Source: Setophaga petechia (Eukaryota; Chordata; Aves; Passeriformes; Parulidae). Taken from it: DNA of 64,000 nucleotides. Under the pieces are notes generated by a model. That model saw only the letters and a program-made list of their open reading frames with translations, was not told where the DNA came from and made no database searches. The stretch covers positions 1,922,001 through 1,986,000 of the forward strand of contig JANCRA010000012.1 in assembly GCA_024362935.1 (NCBI GenBank), read 5' to 3'. Shown piece after piece: positions 1-12,400 of this stretch. Both the position numbers and the translations under genes were made by a program. Position 1 is the first letter of the stretch, and each line of letters opens with the position of its first letter.

Positions 1-3000
1 GAATCAAAAGTTTCACTTTTTCTTAGTTTCTAGAAATAAGCTTCTAAAAAAAAAGCAAACTCCAAGCAGAAACGACAAAGAATTTTTCATGGAAAAAATT
101 ATAAGTACATGGAGCATCCTAGCGGGCATTTCTATTAAAGCAAAATCACTGAAGCCATCCAAAAAACAATTACATTAAATGGCTCCCTGGGGGAGACTGG
201 AGCTCTGAATGGGAATAAATTCCTGAAGGATGAAAAGGCTTCAGTCCCTCAGCTTCATGTTGTATATTGTAGTTAAAAGTTAGTGTTTTGCATTATCAAA
301 ATACAGGCTACTATGACAAGGTCAGTTAGTAAAAGTCAGCTGCAGATAGATCACCGTGGCCTGACAAGCCTAGGTTGCTCTAAGGAAAGGCAGGCAGACA
401 AACAGACACCTCTAGCCCAACCATATAGTATTTCTTTGGAGAAATTCTTTAGTCCTGGGTTGTCTTGGAGTTTCTGATCCCAGGCAAGCTAAACAGGTAG
501 CAGTGGTATAGAATGGAGCAGATGTTAGCCAATCACTTCTTTCCTGTTTTCTACGAATCACATACAGGGAGTTTTGCAAATCTGTTGAGTCTCAGTTGCT
601 GGCTAGAATGCTTCCAAAATCAGGTAAAATCACAGATTATCCTCAGAAGTGAAGGGAAAGCCACATACAACAGCCGTGGTGAATAATGGGAAATGATCTG
701 AGAGTCTCAGTACTGCTACAATTATCTTTAAGAATAACTCACCAGTTGTGCAAGTCCTTCAGATACTTCAGATACCTTCTTCAGATACTGCTGATAAAAT
801 ACAGATTAATGTATAAAAAGTGCTGGTGAAATATAGATTAATGATAATAACAATAATAATGAATTCTGATAATTAGAATATATCATTCTGCCAAAGTATG
901 CCAACCATGAGCACCAACATCAAGAAGTTAAAAGATATACTTCAATGATATGAACAGTACATGCTGCATTTGAAGCTCCTCTTCAACTTCTTGTAGGCTG
1001 TATTTTCTAGAACAGATTGTATGGATTTATGTGCTTTGGTCAGCTTCTGAGCATGCACACTGGGGACTTGTTGCCAGACCAAAACACTTTGAAGTGGTGA
1101 TGGAGACCCTTTTAGAGAAAGCAAGAACGAGCTTCTGATATCTCTAAACTCATCTTCTCTTGGAAGTCTCTGAGGGCTGGCTTGCATATGCTGATTTATC
1201 TTGATCCTTACATACAGGGAAGTACCTGCCTGAAATTTTTCAGCTCCATATGGATCAACTTCTGCTTATGTCTTGGGCCTATGTCAGTGTCAGTACTGTC
1301 ATTTGCTAAAAGTTTGTAAGTAAGGAGTAGAACTATAGCAGAAAAAAAGTTGCCATTTTATTGTGATTAAAATATTCATCAGGTTCAGCAGTATTTTAAA
1401 TAAAATATGGAAATTACATTGTACAAAATCCCAACAGCCAGCAATTCTTTGTAGGATATTCTAATTATTTCACAGAATGTTGGATAATTTGTTTTATCTT
1501 ACTGCAGGAGACTTTATACCTTTTTTTTCTTCCAGGGTAGTACCTCTGTAGATTCCTTTAAATTTTAAGTGAAGACCTGGCTTACTGAATACTTTGATCT
1601 CTTTGCATGTCAGCACATTTCTAGTTGCATTTTATATTGGAATAGCAACCAGGGATACCTGGTATGTCAGTCAACCTACATTTTTATATTTTTTCACTTT
1701 CTGTATGAAATCCTGACTCAGTCTACCCAATGTAAAATTTGCAACCCTGGCTGTGTATTACAAAGCTGATTGTGTCCAAATTCAGCTTTCAATAGAAAAC
1801 AGATAAGAGTGAAGACATTGCTGAACCTTGATAATGACTTGTTACCAGTCTCTTCAATTTAGTGTCTACAAGTAATTGTGAGTTGATTTATTGTAAAATT
1901 AACTTCATAAACTCCCCTGTGAGGTTAGAGGGGCTTATCTATTGGAAATTTCATTATCACACTGTAAGAAAACTCATGATCTACCTGGTACTGTTACTTT
2001 TCCTGATAAAGAGTAACATCTACATCCTGAGTCAGGATGTGCTGCATGTCCCACATTATGCAAATGTTTTTCAGATGACTCCTGTGGTTTCCCACACCAG
2101 AGAGCTGTGAGTCTCATTTGCATCAGTAGCACACCAGCCCTTTGGCCCTGGCAGCTGGTAGTTCAACTCCACTGTATCAGGCAGGAAAGCTGACATTACA
2201 CTTTTGCTCTCCAGAAAAGATCCTGCTTTGATCCCTGACTCTGTATCTATGGGAAATTCATCCAGGTGGGAAATAGTTGCAGTGATGTTTTACTACCACA
2301 AAAAACATTCTGCTGTCATTAGTGCTGCTTAGGGAAAACCTGGCTTTCAAGCAAAACCTAATCAAACACAGGTTGTGAGCTGTGTCAGGTGTGCTGGTGC
2401 TAAAAGACAGGATGCAGTAGGATGCAGTGATGGAAAAAGTGCAGGCACCTGCATCAACAATGTTGCTTTCCCTCAAATGGGCACACAGGGCTCTCTGCAT
2501 GCAAACAGCGTTCCCTCCTCATTCTTTAAAGGAAAGCATGATGTATTTTAATGAAACTTATTACAAGGGGATCATGAGCTTGATTCCTTCAAGAAAAAAG
2601 ACATGGAAGAAGTCATAGGACTTTAGGTATGTGTAGCTCTGCTCTCTGTGTAGAACAAGCAGAAAGCATGGTGTGATTATTTTTCACGAGTATGGTATCT
2701 ATACTATCTCATTTCTGGTTTTGTGCAAAGCAATATACATAATTATAAAATTCACTGAATTATTCAGACTTCCTAAAAAAACAAGTTCTTCATTTCTTTC
2801 ACCTGTAATGTTTATGGTGTTGCCAGTGCTGTTGTTTCTCCCTTTTCTGGTTTTAAGTGTGGTCTGTCTCTTGAGGTAACAGCTCGTTTTTCTAAAGTGA
2901 AACAACAGGTTCTGAAACACAGACATTTGAAGCTATCTCTGGAACACACTTTCAGGCATCTATCCTAAACTTTCAGTGTTTCAGACAGTTATTTATAAAG

Positions 3001-5101
3001 TACCCTCACTCTGGCATTTGAAATAATCATATTATTGTTATTATATCTAGCAAATTGTGTGTTCCATAGCTGTCATTTGGTGAAGAATATCCTGAATTTT
3101 GTATAAAACTATCTTTCTGTCATTCCTTGTTCAGCGTCACACTGCAAACAATGACAAAGGATGGAAGCTCTCACCAGAAATGATAACCTCTATATCAAAA
3201 TGATTGCAACTCCTTCTGTATTTTCAGGTAAGTGTATGAACCATAGAAATGAAGAAATAAATAACTTCTTTTTTCAGAAGTGTTTAGTACTTCTGATGAA
3301 AAACTATGTGGAGCTAGGACAGAATATATGGATACTGTTATATTTACTACTCTGTATCCTCCCAGAATTATGTGCATAGTAAGAACTGAATTTCTGATTT
3401 GAAAAGAGTAGAAAAGTAATATTGAGGTACTCTTTACAGCCTGTAATATGTGAGAGATGTAAAAAAATTGATAGGTAAATAAAAGTATTGATAGGTTCAT
3501 CTCTGATTTACTATTTTAATTATTTAATCTTTACTCTTCTTGTAACAGGCAAGTTCTCAAAAAATTGGCAGTTCAATATATCTTATATCTCTCCAACATT
3601 CATTTTCACCTGTTCACTCTCTCTATTTTTTTAATTTTATTAAAATTCCATGCAAATAAATACCATTCTAATCCAGTTGGTAAGATTTTCTGAGAAAACA
3701 GCCACTGAGGAAGACTTCCAGCTGCAGCCTATGGAAACTGTCTTTAGATGTGGATTGGTATTCTGTTCCTCAAAAGAAAGAAATAACTTGTTTGCAGTTG
3801 TGTTACCTTCTTCAAGCAGTTTTCACTCTCTTATTGCTCCTTTTCTTGACATTTATTTACTCTATTGATATGTCTTCTTCCATAATACCAAAGGCAATAC
3901 TTGGAAAAAAACCTCTAATTGCAGTAAGAATAAAACTACTACCAGCTGCATTGAAGAAAGATTTGACCAGTCATAAATCAAACCATATCTGTTGAAAATT
4001 TCATCAAACTTTCAGGCAAGATTAGGAAAAATAAAACTTGTAAGTTAAATAAATAGAGTTTATTTCATTAAAGGTAATACTTATTTGATATTGGTGTGAT
4101 AGTGATCACAAAGACAGTAAAAACACTGCAGCCAACTTGGGGATTACAGTAGGCTTCCAGAAACAGAGCAAATGATGTATCAGGTAAAAGGGAAGCAAAA
4201 AAAGGCTTTCAAACCAGCACTATATATAGCACTTTTTAATAACATCAATCTTGCAGAATTTGTTTCAAAATAATGTTTAACTTTGGCTTGTCACTTATTC
4301 AAAGAACATCATAGACACCTGTGCATGAAGCAGGATGTGATACCAGCCATGCAATTTGTATTTTCCTTCCTGTGAGATGAGGATGAAGTTAGTGCACTTG
4401 AAATGTTGTTCAATATATTGGTGACCTGGAAATTTAAAAGGTAATAAAAAAAATCAGTTTTACAGATAAATTTTCCCTTTATTTTGGAAGATGTCATCTG
4501 GTTCCTTCTCAGACTAGGTTATGATGGACCAGGAAATCTCCAGAGTTTTTCTGAAATCCTGGAACTGAATTAGTCGTTGACAAAAGAAAATGAGCTAATT
4601 CATTGGTGGAAAACCAGGTGCTGTCTTATTTGTGACATTGCAACTTTTGATCACAGCTTACACCTTGTGAAAAAAAATGTTAACATACTTGCATCTCCAG
4701 GTCTTTGCAAAAGTTTTGCCTATTCCTTGGGCACCATCATAATAATATTTGCTTGAATTTTAAATAAAAATGAGTCTGTTTTGTTATTTGCTACCTTCTC
4801 CAACATTAACTCTGATAGCTTCCATTGATTATTTTGCCAAGTTTTCTCACTGCAGTTCTGTGTATGTAAGAAGAACACCCACTCTGGGGATGGAGTGTGC
4901 CCTTTACAGAGGTCGGTGTCTGAGCTGGTAGAGTCCTTCAACACTTTTCAATACTGTGACTATGTCACTGTTCTTTTTTTCTTTCATTTCCATATTCCTC
5001 TGCCTGTCATATTACCCCACTTCTGCCAGGAGACAAGGTATTTGTAAAATACAAACAGGAGCTCGGTTTGTCATTAAGGACACTGTGCATCTCACTGTAG
5101 T

Positions 5102-5136
5102 TCCAGCATTGTTTCAGCTTTTGGAACAATGCTGTT
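5102..5136. repeat. Imperfect hairpin near 5.1 kb
   Basis: CAGCATTGTT (5104-5113) and AACAATGCTG (5125-5134) are exact reverse complements with an 11-nt spacer, and the stem can be extended by two pairs including one G-T. It lies in flanking DNA downstream of GRM8. Confidence 0.8.
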
Positions 5137-8100
5137 TTCTCTTCCCTGCTGCTGTACCACATAAAATAATAAGTTCCTGGCAGTTAATGACCTGCTGTCA
5201 CACTATAATATCGAATGAAAAAAAATATTGTTCTCCATTATTTTAGTGTTTAAATGTGACAGATTAATTTACAGTTATCAAAATATATAAAATGTGCAAA
5301 TACTTCTACAGTAACCTTTTAAGACAACCTGAAAATCTTCATAAGAATCTGCTGAAACAAGCTAAGCACACTCCTCATTTGTAGTTCATTTCCTGATAAA
5401 ACTTTTAATATATTCATTAGTAAGTTTTCCAATTTCCTTCAAGTTATTATAACCAAAATGTTTCCAGATGAATTTGTCTTTCATGTAAGCCAGCTTATTT
5501 TCATCGCACAGATGCAACAGAATTTTTCCACGAAAATATTTTTCAGTTCTCATGATCTTACTAGTAAATTTAAGCTAAGAAAGAAGCTAAATTTTAAGCT
5601 AAGTAGGAGGCAATATAATTTACATATATTCAGAAGTATAAGATGCAGTCCATAGATAACATCTGTTCCTTCTTGTATTTGCTGTAACCCATTAATAACA
5701 ATAATTTACTTGCCCGGGAAGCAGAATAAGTATTAGTGATATACATACCTTACTCTCCTATTAGCTACTGAAATTTCAGGAGAAAGTCTGAAAGAAATTA
5801 CTTCTTGCTGAGAAAAAGACCTTTTCCCATTTAGACTGTAAGAGGTAATAATCCACAGCAAATGAAACACGCATGTAAAATGGTGTTTTCTGGATGCAAA
5901 TAATTGCAGTATCACAAGAGCTAAAGGTGCCATTACATTAGATACTAACAAAACTGGGAAATGTAAGGTTTCCCTCTTCTGACATTGAATTTTGCTCTTC
6001 AAAATTCAACCAGAATATGTAATTTCCTAATTACGCCACATGGCACATAAGTTAATTGAAAGTGTAATAAGCTATCATTTTATTTAATGGCTGATGTGAA
6101 GGTGAAATATACTGGATCATTTATGCACATTTTCAAAACAAAGCCTACTGCTCCCTACACAATTTTGTCTTCTGACTTCACATTCTGCCTTGAAGTAGAT
6201 GCATAATCTAATAAGCTGTCTTCCAATAAAATAGATTTACAAACTGTGTATCTTAGTAATGCTTTACTTTATTTGTTTTCTTGTTTACTAATAAAAATTA
6301 TCTATTAATTGGAAGAGAGGTAATGTTATTATTTAAAAACCTTTTTGTGGAAATTTTTATTTGGCATTTCTGGAAAAGGAGATTTTAGATGCCATGGCTC
6401 ATTACTGTTTCTATAGAACAGTTAAAGTATTGTCTGTTCTGTTTGATTCCTGGTTCATTGACCTGATACATAGAGTCATTCAGATCTTGTTGTATCTATC
6501 TTGCAGTCACAAAACAACATTAAGGACTTGTTTCTGCTGTCAGTAAAAATAAGTTGTGTGCCCGGATGGAGCTCCTTCAGCATAATCACACACAAATTAT
6601 CAGTAATAGCAATTGAATAGCCTGCTTCTCCATGAGCAGAACTAAACCACAACTTTGTAGAACAAAAACATCTTATAATTTTAGATGGAAAAAAATACTG
6701 TTCCTGTGCAAAAGTTTAGTTATTAAACTTCAAGATCTCAGCTACTGAATGACTGTGCAATCTGAGTGGAATATTCTGTGCATTTTCACGAACTGCACAT
6801 AACCACCCTATTGAAGGGAAACCTGTAGACCAGTGCTGTTCTGTAATTCATACTGTGTTCTCATTTATCTGATTATTTACATTAATTCCAGTGGGACTTA
6901 CAGCCTTAATATACTCCATGTTTCAGAGAGCATTACACAGAAATGTACATACTAATTTACATTCCATTTTTAACCTACTATTCAACCAAAAGAAAATGTA
7001 TATTGATCCTTGCAAATCTGTTCACAATAACATTTTCTTCAGACTACTGTGAAGCTGGAAGATATTTATATATCATATACTAATCTTTATGTGTATGTAG
7101 CATATGTTTATGTGTATACAAAATGTGCTTTAAAGGCAATTCCCATGTACTGCTTTTTCAAATGCATGGGGTTATGCTTAAGTTAATAGTTATAGATATT
7201 TCAAAGTATCTGAAACTTTTTTTCATTGTGTATTGAAAATTAAACTTTTCAAAGGCTTCTCAAAAAGAAACTCTGTTAAAATATTGCTTTTCAGATAAAA
7301 CAGATTTTCTTTCTCTTTTAGGAAATCCATGGCATGAAAATCTGTCTTGTCAAAAATTGATCTAATCAATCTACTGCCACAATAAAAATTCAATTTTATG
7401 ATATATTGGCTAACAAAATAGAACTAATTCTGTTTTATTGTTTTTTGCAGGTTTACTGCATTACCTGCATCATCTGCATGCTTTAAAGTAAGTATATGTT
7501 AGTTTATATTTTTGACTTTGATGTGTTTGTGGCATAGTCATTAGAGGAAGAGTCACACAAAATATCACTCATTCCAAGCCCACAATGCCATATAAACCAA
7601 AGCAATCATCAGATAATTTTTCAGACATGCAGTTTCTGGGAAGCACTAAGTATGTTTTATCAAATACCTTGAAAATGGACAACTCACTGTCATACAGTTG
7701 CCAGCTACACTGAAGTTTAAATACTGGCATTGTAATAGAAAGAGATTCAGTTTCAGATACTTCAACTTTCATTCATGTAATTTAGGACCCACCACAGCTC
7801 CCTTAAGAAATGTTATAAAAATACATCTGGTGTGAGGATAAAATCACAAGAAGCCCTCCAGGCTAAGTCAGGAGACATAACATTTAATAATGAGCTGCAT
7901 GTGAAGACCCGTTGACTTGATGAATGGTAAGTACTGCATGGAGAGAAAAAGTCTTACAGAACATCCATCACAGGTGTAGTAACACAGGGGACAGTCACTA
8001 TCTGTATTTTTTATATCATTTGGAGGGGTTCATTAACACGATAGATATAAATGTGATTTCCTCTTTCTCTTTGCATAGTTGCTTCTAACTTCACACAATG

Positions 8101-8563
8101 ATGGGAATTAGAAGATATGAAGAAGCTTAGATTGTAGATTGGAATTTATTTCTTTGATTTGTAAGTGTTTATAAGGCAATAGTACATATATTCACTAGGC
8201 TACTGCTTTCCAAATTCTCCATTGATTTCTCTTCTGTTATTTCAAAGTCACCTTTATTGAGATATGCATCTGCTACATTCTCCTGTCAGAGACAGGGTAC
8301 TAGGCTGAATAGACTTTCAGCTTAATCCAGTCTAGCTGTCATAAAGTCTTACAAACTGTAAGTTCCAGAAATGAAAAGGATCAAAATTATTAGCGGAGAC
8401 TCAAAAATATAATACAATCATACAAAATAATTACTATCAGGACTCCTTTACTTTACAAACATATAAAATGAACTCTTTTGAGGGTAAGAAGAGGGAAAAA
8501 ATCCTTCCATTAGAAAATATAGTCACAAAGCTTTGAACAAATAAATTCACACACTGCAGAGTA

Positions 8564-8641
8564 CGCACACACACGCATGCAGGCAGGCATGCACGTATGT
8601 ACACACACGGGTGCACACATACACGCATACACACACACATG
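8564..8641. repeat. CA/ACGC-type microsatellite, imperfect
   Basis: Alternating purine-pyrimidine sequence on the plus strand made of CACACA, CGCATG, GGCATGCA and CACATACA blocks, about 78 bp. The two open frames antisense to it (Cys/Val-rich) are a product of the repeat. Such tracts can adopt Z-DNA. Confidence 0.8.
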
Positions 8642-8683
8642 CTTAGAGTTTACACTGCATTCTTCTGATGCCATGATTATTAT

Positions 8684-9311
8684 TTTATTTGTACACCCAC
8701 CTTTACTGCACATTCTAAACAAACAATAGACAACAGTGTAAGGACTTTTTTTTGCTCAAAACTGCAACAAAACAAGCCTCAACATTTGCAAAACATTCCT
8801 TTATTATTAGAAATAAATTATTTTGTATAAAAATTAGCATGCATTGACCATTGCATTTATTTTAGCATAACCCAGGACTTAATTCAGTCAGCCATCACAA
8901 GAAACAAACTCATCTTCTTTTACGAGTTGAACAATGTAGGACAGGAAAGGAAATTGTCACAATCACAAAAAAGTACTTACAAATATAACATCAGACATGA
9001 TTTATTTCAACAGCATTTTTTTTCACAAGCTAACATTTGTTTTCCTTTTGTGATTTGCTTCCATTTGTGATCTGCTTCCTTTTGTGAGTGAACAGTTCAG
9101 AAGCTTGACACTCTGTCTCTGTTATAAAACTGGACTTTTCCTTCCCCTGTCTCTTTTTGCCTTTTGCTTTTGTTTAATCCTTTTTCTTTAGGAGACTGAC
9201 TAATTATTTGAATGTAGACTACTGATATTTTCAAGACTGAATTCTGGTGGTGGTAAAGTCTATGTTTGCAAGATCCAGTCCTGCAGATCTTCCAGTGAAT
9301 TTCATCCCTGC
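8684..9311 (-). other. GRM8: GRM8 3' untranslated region with candidate poly(A) signals
   Basis: This is the sequence following the 8a stop codon in transcript sense. AATAAA signals (TTTATT on the plus strand) occur at 9001-9006, 8856-8861, 8810-8815 and 8684-8689. Cleavage after the first gives a 3' UTR of roughly 0.33 kb, and later ones give up to about 0.65 kb. Which is used cannot be decided from sequence, and a longer UTR with still more distal signals is possible. A frame other than the receptor frame stays open through the start of this UTR down to 9097. Confidence 0.6.
9044..9088 (-). repeat. 17-bp tandem repeat in the GRM8 3' UTR
   Basis: About 2.6 copies of a 17-bp unit lie at 9044-9060, 9061-9077 and 9078-9088. 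On the plus strand the core is CCTTTTGTGATTTGCTT. Copies 1 and 2 differ at two positions. In the mRNA the unit reads AAGCAAATCACAAAAGG. Repeated short UTR motifs can bind RNA-binding proteins, but nothing here identifies one. Confidence 0.75.
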
Positions 9312-9361
9312 TCAGTTTGCCTGATTGCTGTAACTGACATAAGTTGTCTTGGTAGAGGAGG
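9312..9361 (-). CDS. GRM8: GRM8 terminal coding exon, mGlu8a tail
   Basis: The short coding part of the last exon is too small to stand out as an open frame. The acceptor is TTTGATTTACAG|CCTCCTC. With the single A carried over from the preceding exon it reads TSSTKTTYVSYSNQAN and then TGA (9312-9314). Mammalian mGlu8a ends TSSTKTTYISYSNHSI as I remember it, so length and most residues agree. The last three residues and one Ile/Val site differ. The phase (1 nt carried in) matches the upstream donor exactly. In group III receptors the extreme C-terminus can serve as a PDZ ligand, so the changed end may alter partner binding. The polypyrimidine tract ahead of the acceptor is continuous with a long T tract at 9410-9435. 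Confidence 0.93.
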
Positions 9362-9384
9362 CTGTAAATCAAAAGAAAAAGAAA

Positions 9385-9462
9385 CAAACCAAAAACAAAC
9401 AACAACAACAAAAAAAAAAAAAAAAAAAAAAAAAACAAACCAAAACAAAACAAAAAAAAAAC
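9385..9462. repeat. Poly(A)/(CAA) low-complexity tract beside the terminal GRM8 acceptor
   Basis: On the plus strand this is A-rich, with (CAA) units and an uninterrupted run of 26 A (9410-9435), then AAC/AAAC units. In transcript sense it is a T/U tract that begins about 23 nt upstream of the terminal acceptor at 9361/9362 and extends its polypyrimidine region to roughly 100 nt. Runs of this length are normally length-polymorphic. Confidence 0.85.
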
Positions 9463-12400
9463 AAAGTTCAGGATTTTTAGAAGCAAGAGAGGAGGAAAAA
9501 AATCATATTTAGCATTTGAATTCAGACAAAGTCCTGCTATATTTTCAAACAATATGGTCCATGTTCATGGAATAAAGAATGTTGAAGGATGTATGTAAGC
9601 AGTATATAAACTGGATCTCAATTTCTGTGCTCACAACAATTTATTTTTTCTAAGATTTGAGAATGCAGAGGTCAATAGAAAGAAAAATGATGAGTGGTTT
9701 CAGCATACACACAACAGAATTTCAACACCTGGTATTATTTTGTCTGAATTCCACATAAAAATGTTTTACTTTAGAGACTGGATTTTTCTTTCTCTTCTGA
9801 AGACAACGTTGCAGTTAGTGGTTGTTTGTCCATCCAAAATGAGACTTATACTCCTTGAAAGGAGCAAAGCCTAACCCTTTCCAAATTAGAGAAACTGAGC
9901 AGATAGTCCCTACAGAACATATTATCTGGAGAAGATTATGGTCTCCTTATGTTGATGGCCAGCTGATCATGTCTTCTTTTGATCAAAACTGATACTCCTT
10001 GTTCAGAATGAGGCAATATATTGAGAGAATTAAAAAGCTCCACTATTGCAAAACTGAACAACTAGGAATTTTTTAAGAAAGTTTGTTTCAGGCTCTAGAC
10101 CTTACATCCTTGCTATTAAGAAACATAAAGATATATGCTATAAAAATATGACTCAATTCATATTACTCAAGGTTAATTTAATGCTTGGAGGAGAAAAGTG
10201 ATTACATCAGGTCTCATAGTTAGTTCTCTAATTTTAAATCAGCTGGGTATGTAGAAAATCAGGCTGATGGGGGACTGAGTCTCTTATTTCTCTATAATAA
10301 GGTCTATGTTACACTGCATAAAGAGGAATTTGACTTTCTAAATATGTTTTATATTCCGTCTGCTACAGACATGTTCTGCTTATGATAGTGAAGATTGCAG
10401 CTGGCAAGATGAAAATAACAGGATGGCAAAAAAAGTTTCCTGGTCTATAGATCCAAATTTTCTATTTCCATACCTTTCTTCAATTTGTTTCTTTTTTCCA
10501 TGTAGAGTCTGGTAGGAACAGCTGAGATAGATAGGAAAAGCATTCTTCATGCTAACTCCTAATTTCAGCCCAACAGTCTGATGATTTGTCAAGAACAGAC
10601 TACAGAAACTGAGCAATGACAGTTTCTCTCTTCTGCATCATGGATTAAACTAAATAAAGGATCACTAAAATGGATGCAAATTAATAGTGGTTAGTATAAC
10701 TAAGTTTACTTCTTGATTTTTGTCATGTTTTCTTAGGTTTGCTGAGCAATTTAAATCTAATACTGCATCTGCCATTTTTTAAGACACAACAGAACCAGAC
10801 CGTTTAATTCACATATTACTATAATCCTTCTCCCTAAGAATATATCTACAAGCATGAATAATCAAACAAAAACTGCAAAATGTAATTTTTCTTACTTTCA
10901 CTTGCACAGGTAATTCCAGTACTTTGTGTCTAGAAAAAGTTAATTCATGAAAGGACTGCTTTTGGCACACAAAGCAAGTCTTTCTCATAGCTGATCACAA
11001 TATTCGAGCACCAACATGAAACAGCTTTATTTGCATGTATTGGGACACTTGAAGCTAGTATAGCCTAATTTACATCTTTCAGATCCTTCAAATGGGATGT
11101 ACTGCTCCCGTCTGAACTCTCTCATGCTCCCACAGCTGGATTTCTGAGAGGATTCTATTTTTTCTTTTGGCCTGCTGAGTTCCTACTCAAAATAATGCAG
11201 GACTGATGAAATGGCACCAGGATCTTCAAGCACAGAAGGATTTTTTTCCCCAGCTAATAAATAACTGATAAATGCTCATCTGCAAACTCTGCGCACTTGG
11301 GAACAAAAGGATAGAAAGATCAGAGCTTATTTTTTCCTCTTTCCCTGAAAGTAGGGTCAGTACATGATCAGGTTAAGTTAGATTACCACATTATCCTGTA
11401 GGAGTTGAGTTCTGTGATAAGTTTACATGTGCATGCTTTTAGCCCACAGCAATGTAATATAATCAGATTTATCACAACTCAGTAAGCTAAATTATGTGAA
11501 GACATTTGCAAGAATACAATAAAAAATACAAAAATAGTAGTTAACACACCTCAGCTGATATAATTTGTTAAATTACTGTAACTTTGTTGTGTATCTGACA
11601 ATTAAACAGTTTTGATAGAATTAATCTACAGTTTATCAAGAAACAAAAATTATCCAGTTGAGTACTGAGTGTTATTACTTTAAAAAAATATAACACGGGT
11701 ATTTAATGTAGACAGTGGTTTGAAATACATTTAAACTAACCTCATCTCCAAAGAGTGTTTGTGGTTTTTTACTTTATAAATATTGCATGTGTCTTTTTAG
11801 TTCTGTGTAATAGGTCTAGAGTTCATGTTTGGGGACCTGAAAGCTTCAGCAGCTGGTGTCCTGCTCTTTAAGACTGTTAGCATTTCACAATAATAGCGCG
11901 AACCACATTTGGCAAGCCTAGAAGGCCAGAAAAAGTAATGAACTTGGCTCAAAATATTTCTGAGAATAAACACTCTTTTATAGCTCCAGTTGCTACTTTG
12001 CTATTGAAACAAAAAAAGAAGAAAATAAAAGAGCAATGTAGAATGATTATTATGATCTGACCTATATTCATTTAATGTACTTGTCACTGCCTTCTGTAAC
12101 CACACCTGGATGGTTTCTTTTATCCTTTTTCCCAGAAACAATTTATTTTTCACTGAATATGGACCTATTCCCACAAATAAACCCATGAACATATTCATGT
12201 GGAAGACAACATAGAATAATGGGTGTTACATGGAACAGGACAAACTAGATAGGGCAGAGTTGCCTCTGGATGGAAAGCAAAGGGATTACATGACTATCTC
12301 ATCCTGTTTCTCACCTAGTTATGAGCACTGCTATAATTTCTAGTGTTTGTGATTGGTAAATGGGGGAAACAATCACTGCTCACTTCTGGTATACTAGAAG

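Larger units (their letters stand above)
1..8683. other. Flanking DNA downstream of GRM8, no gene seen
   Basis: Only short open frames without recognisable domains occur on both strands. The sequence is AT-rich. It includes a hairpin near 5102-5136, a short direct repeat (AGGATGCAGT twice) near 2408-2428 and the CA-rich tract at 8564-8641. It may include distal 3' UTR of GRM8 if a late poly(A) site is used. I see no mobile element I can name here. Confidence 0.6.

Noticed and set aside
8437..8722. Cys/Val-rich open frames on the minus strand
   Set aside because: They are translations of the CA/ACGC microsatellite.
9097..9552. 151-aa minus-strand open frame over the terminal exon
   Set aside because: It is in a different frame from the receptor tail and its first part is the translated T tract. 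Kept only as the background to the double-stop finding.
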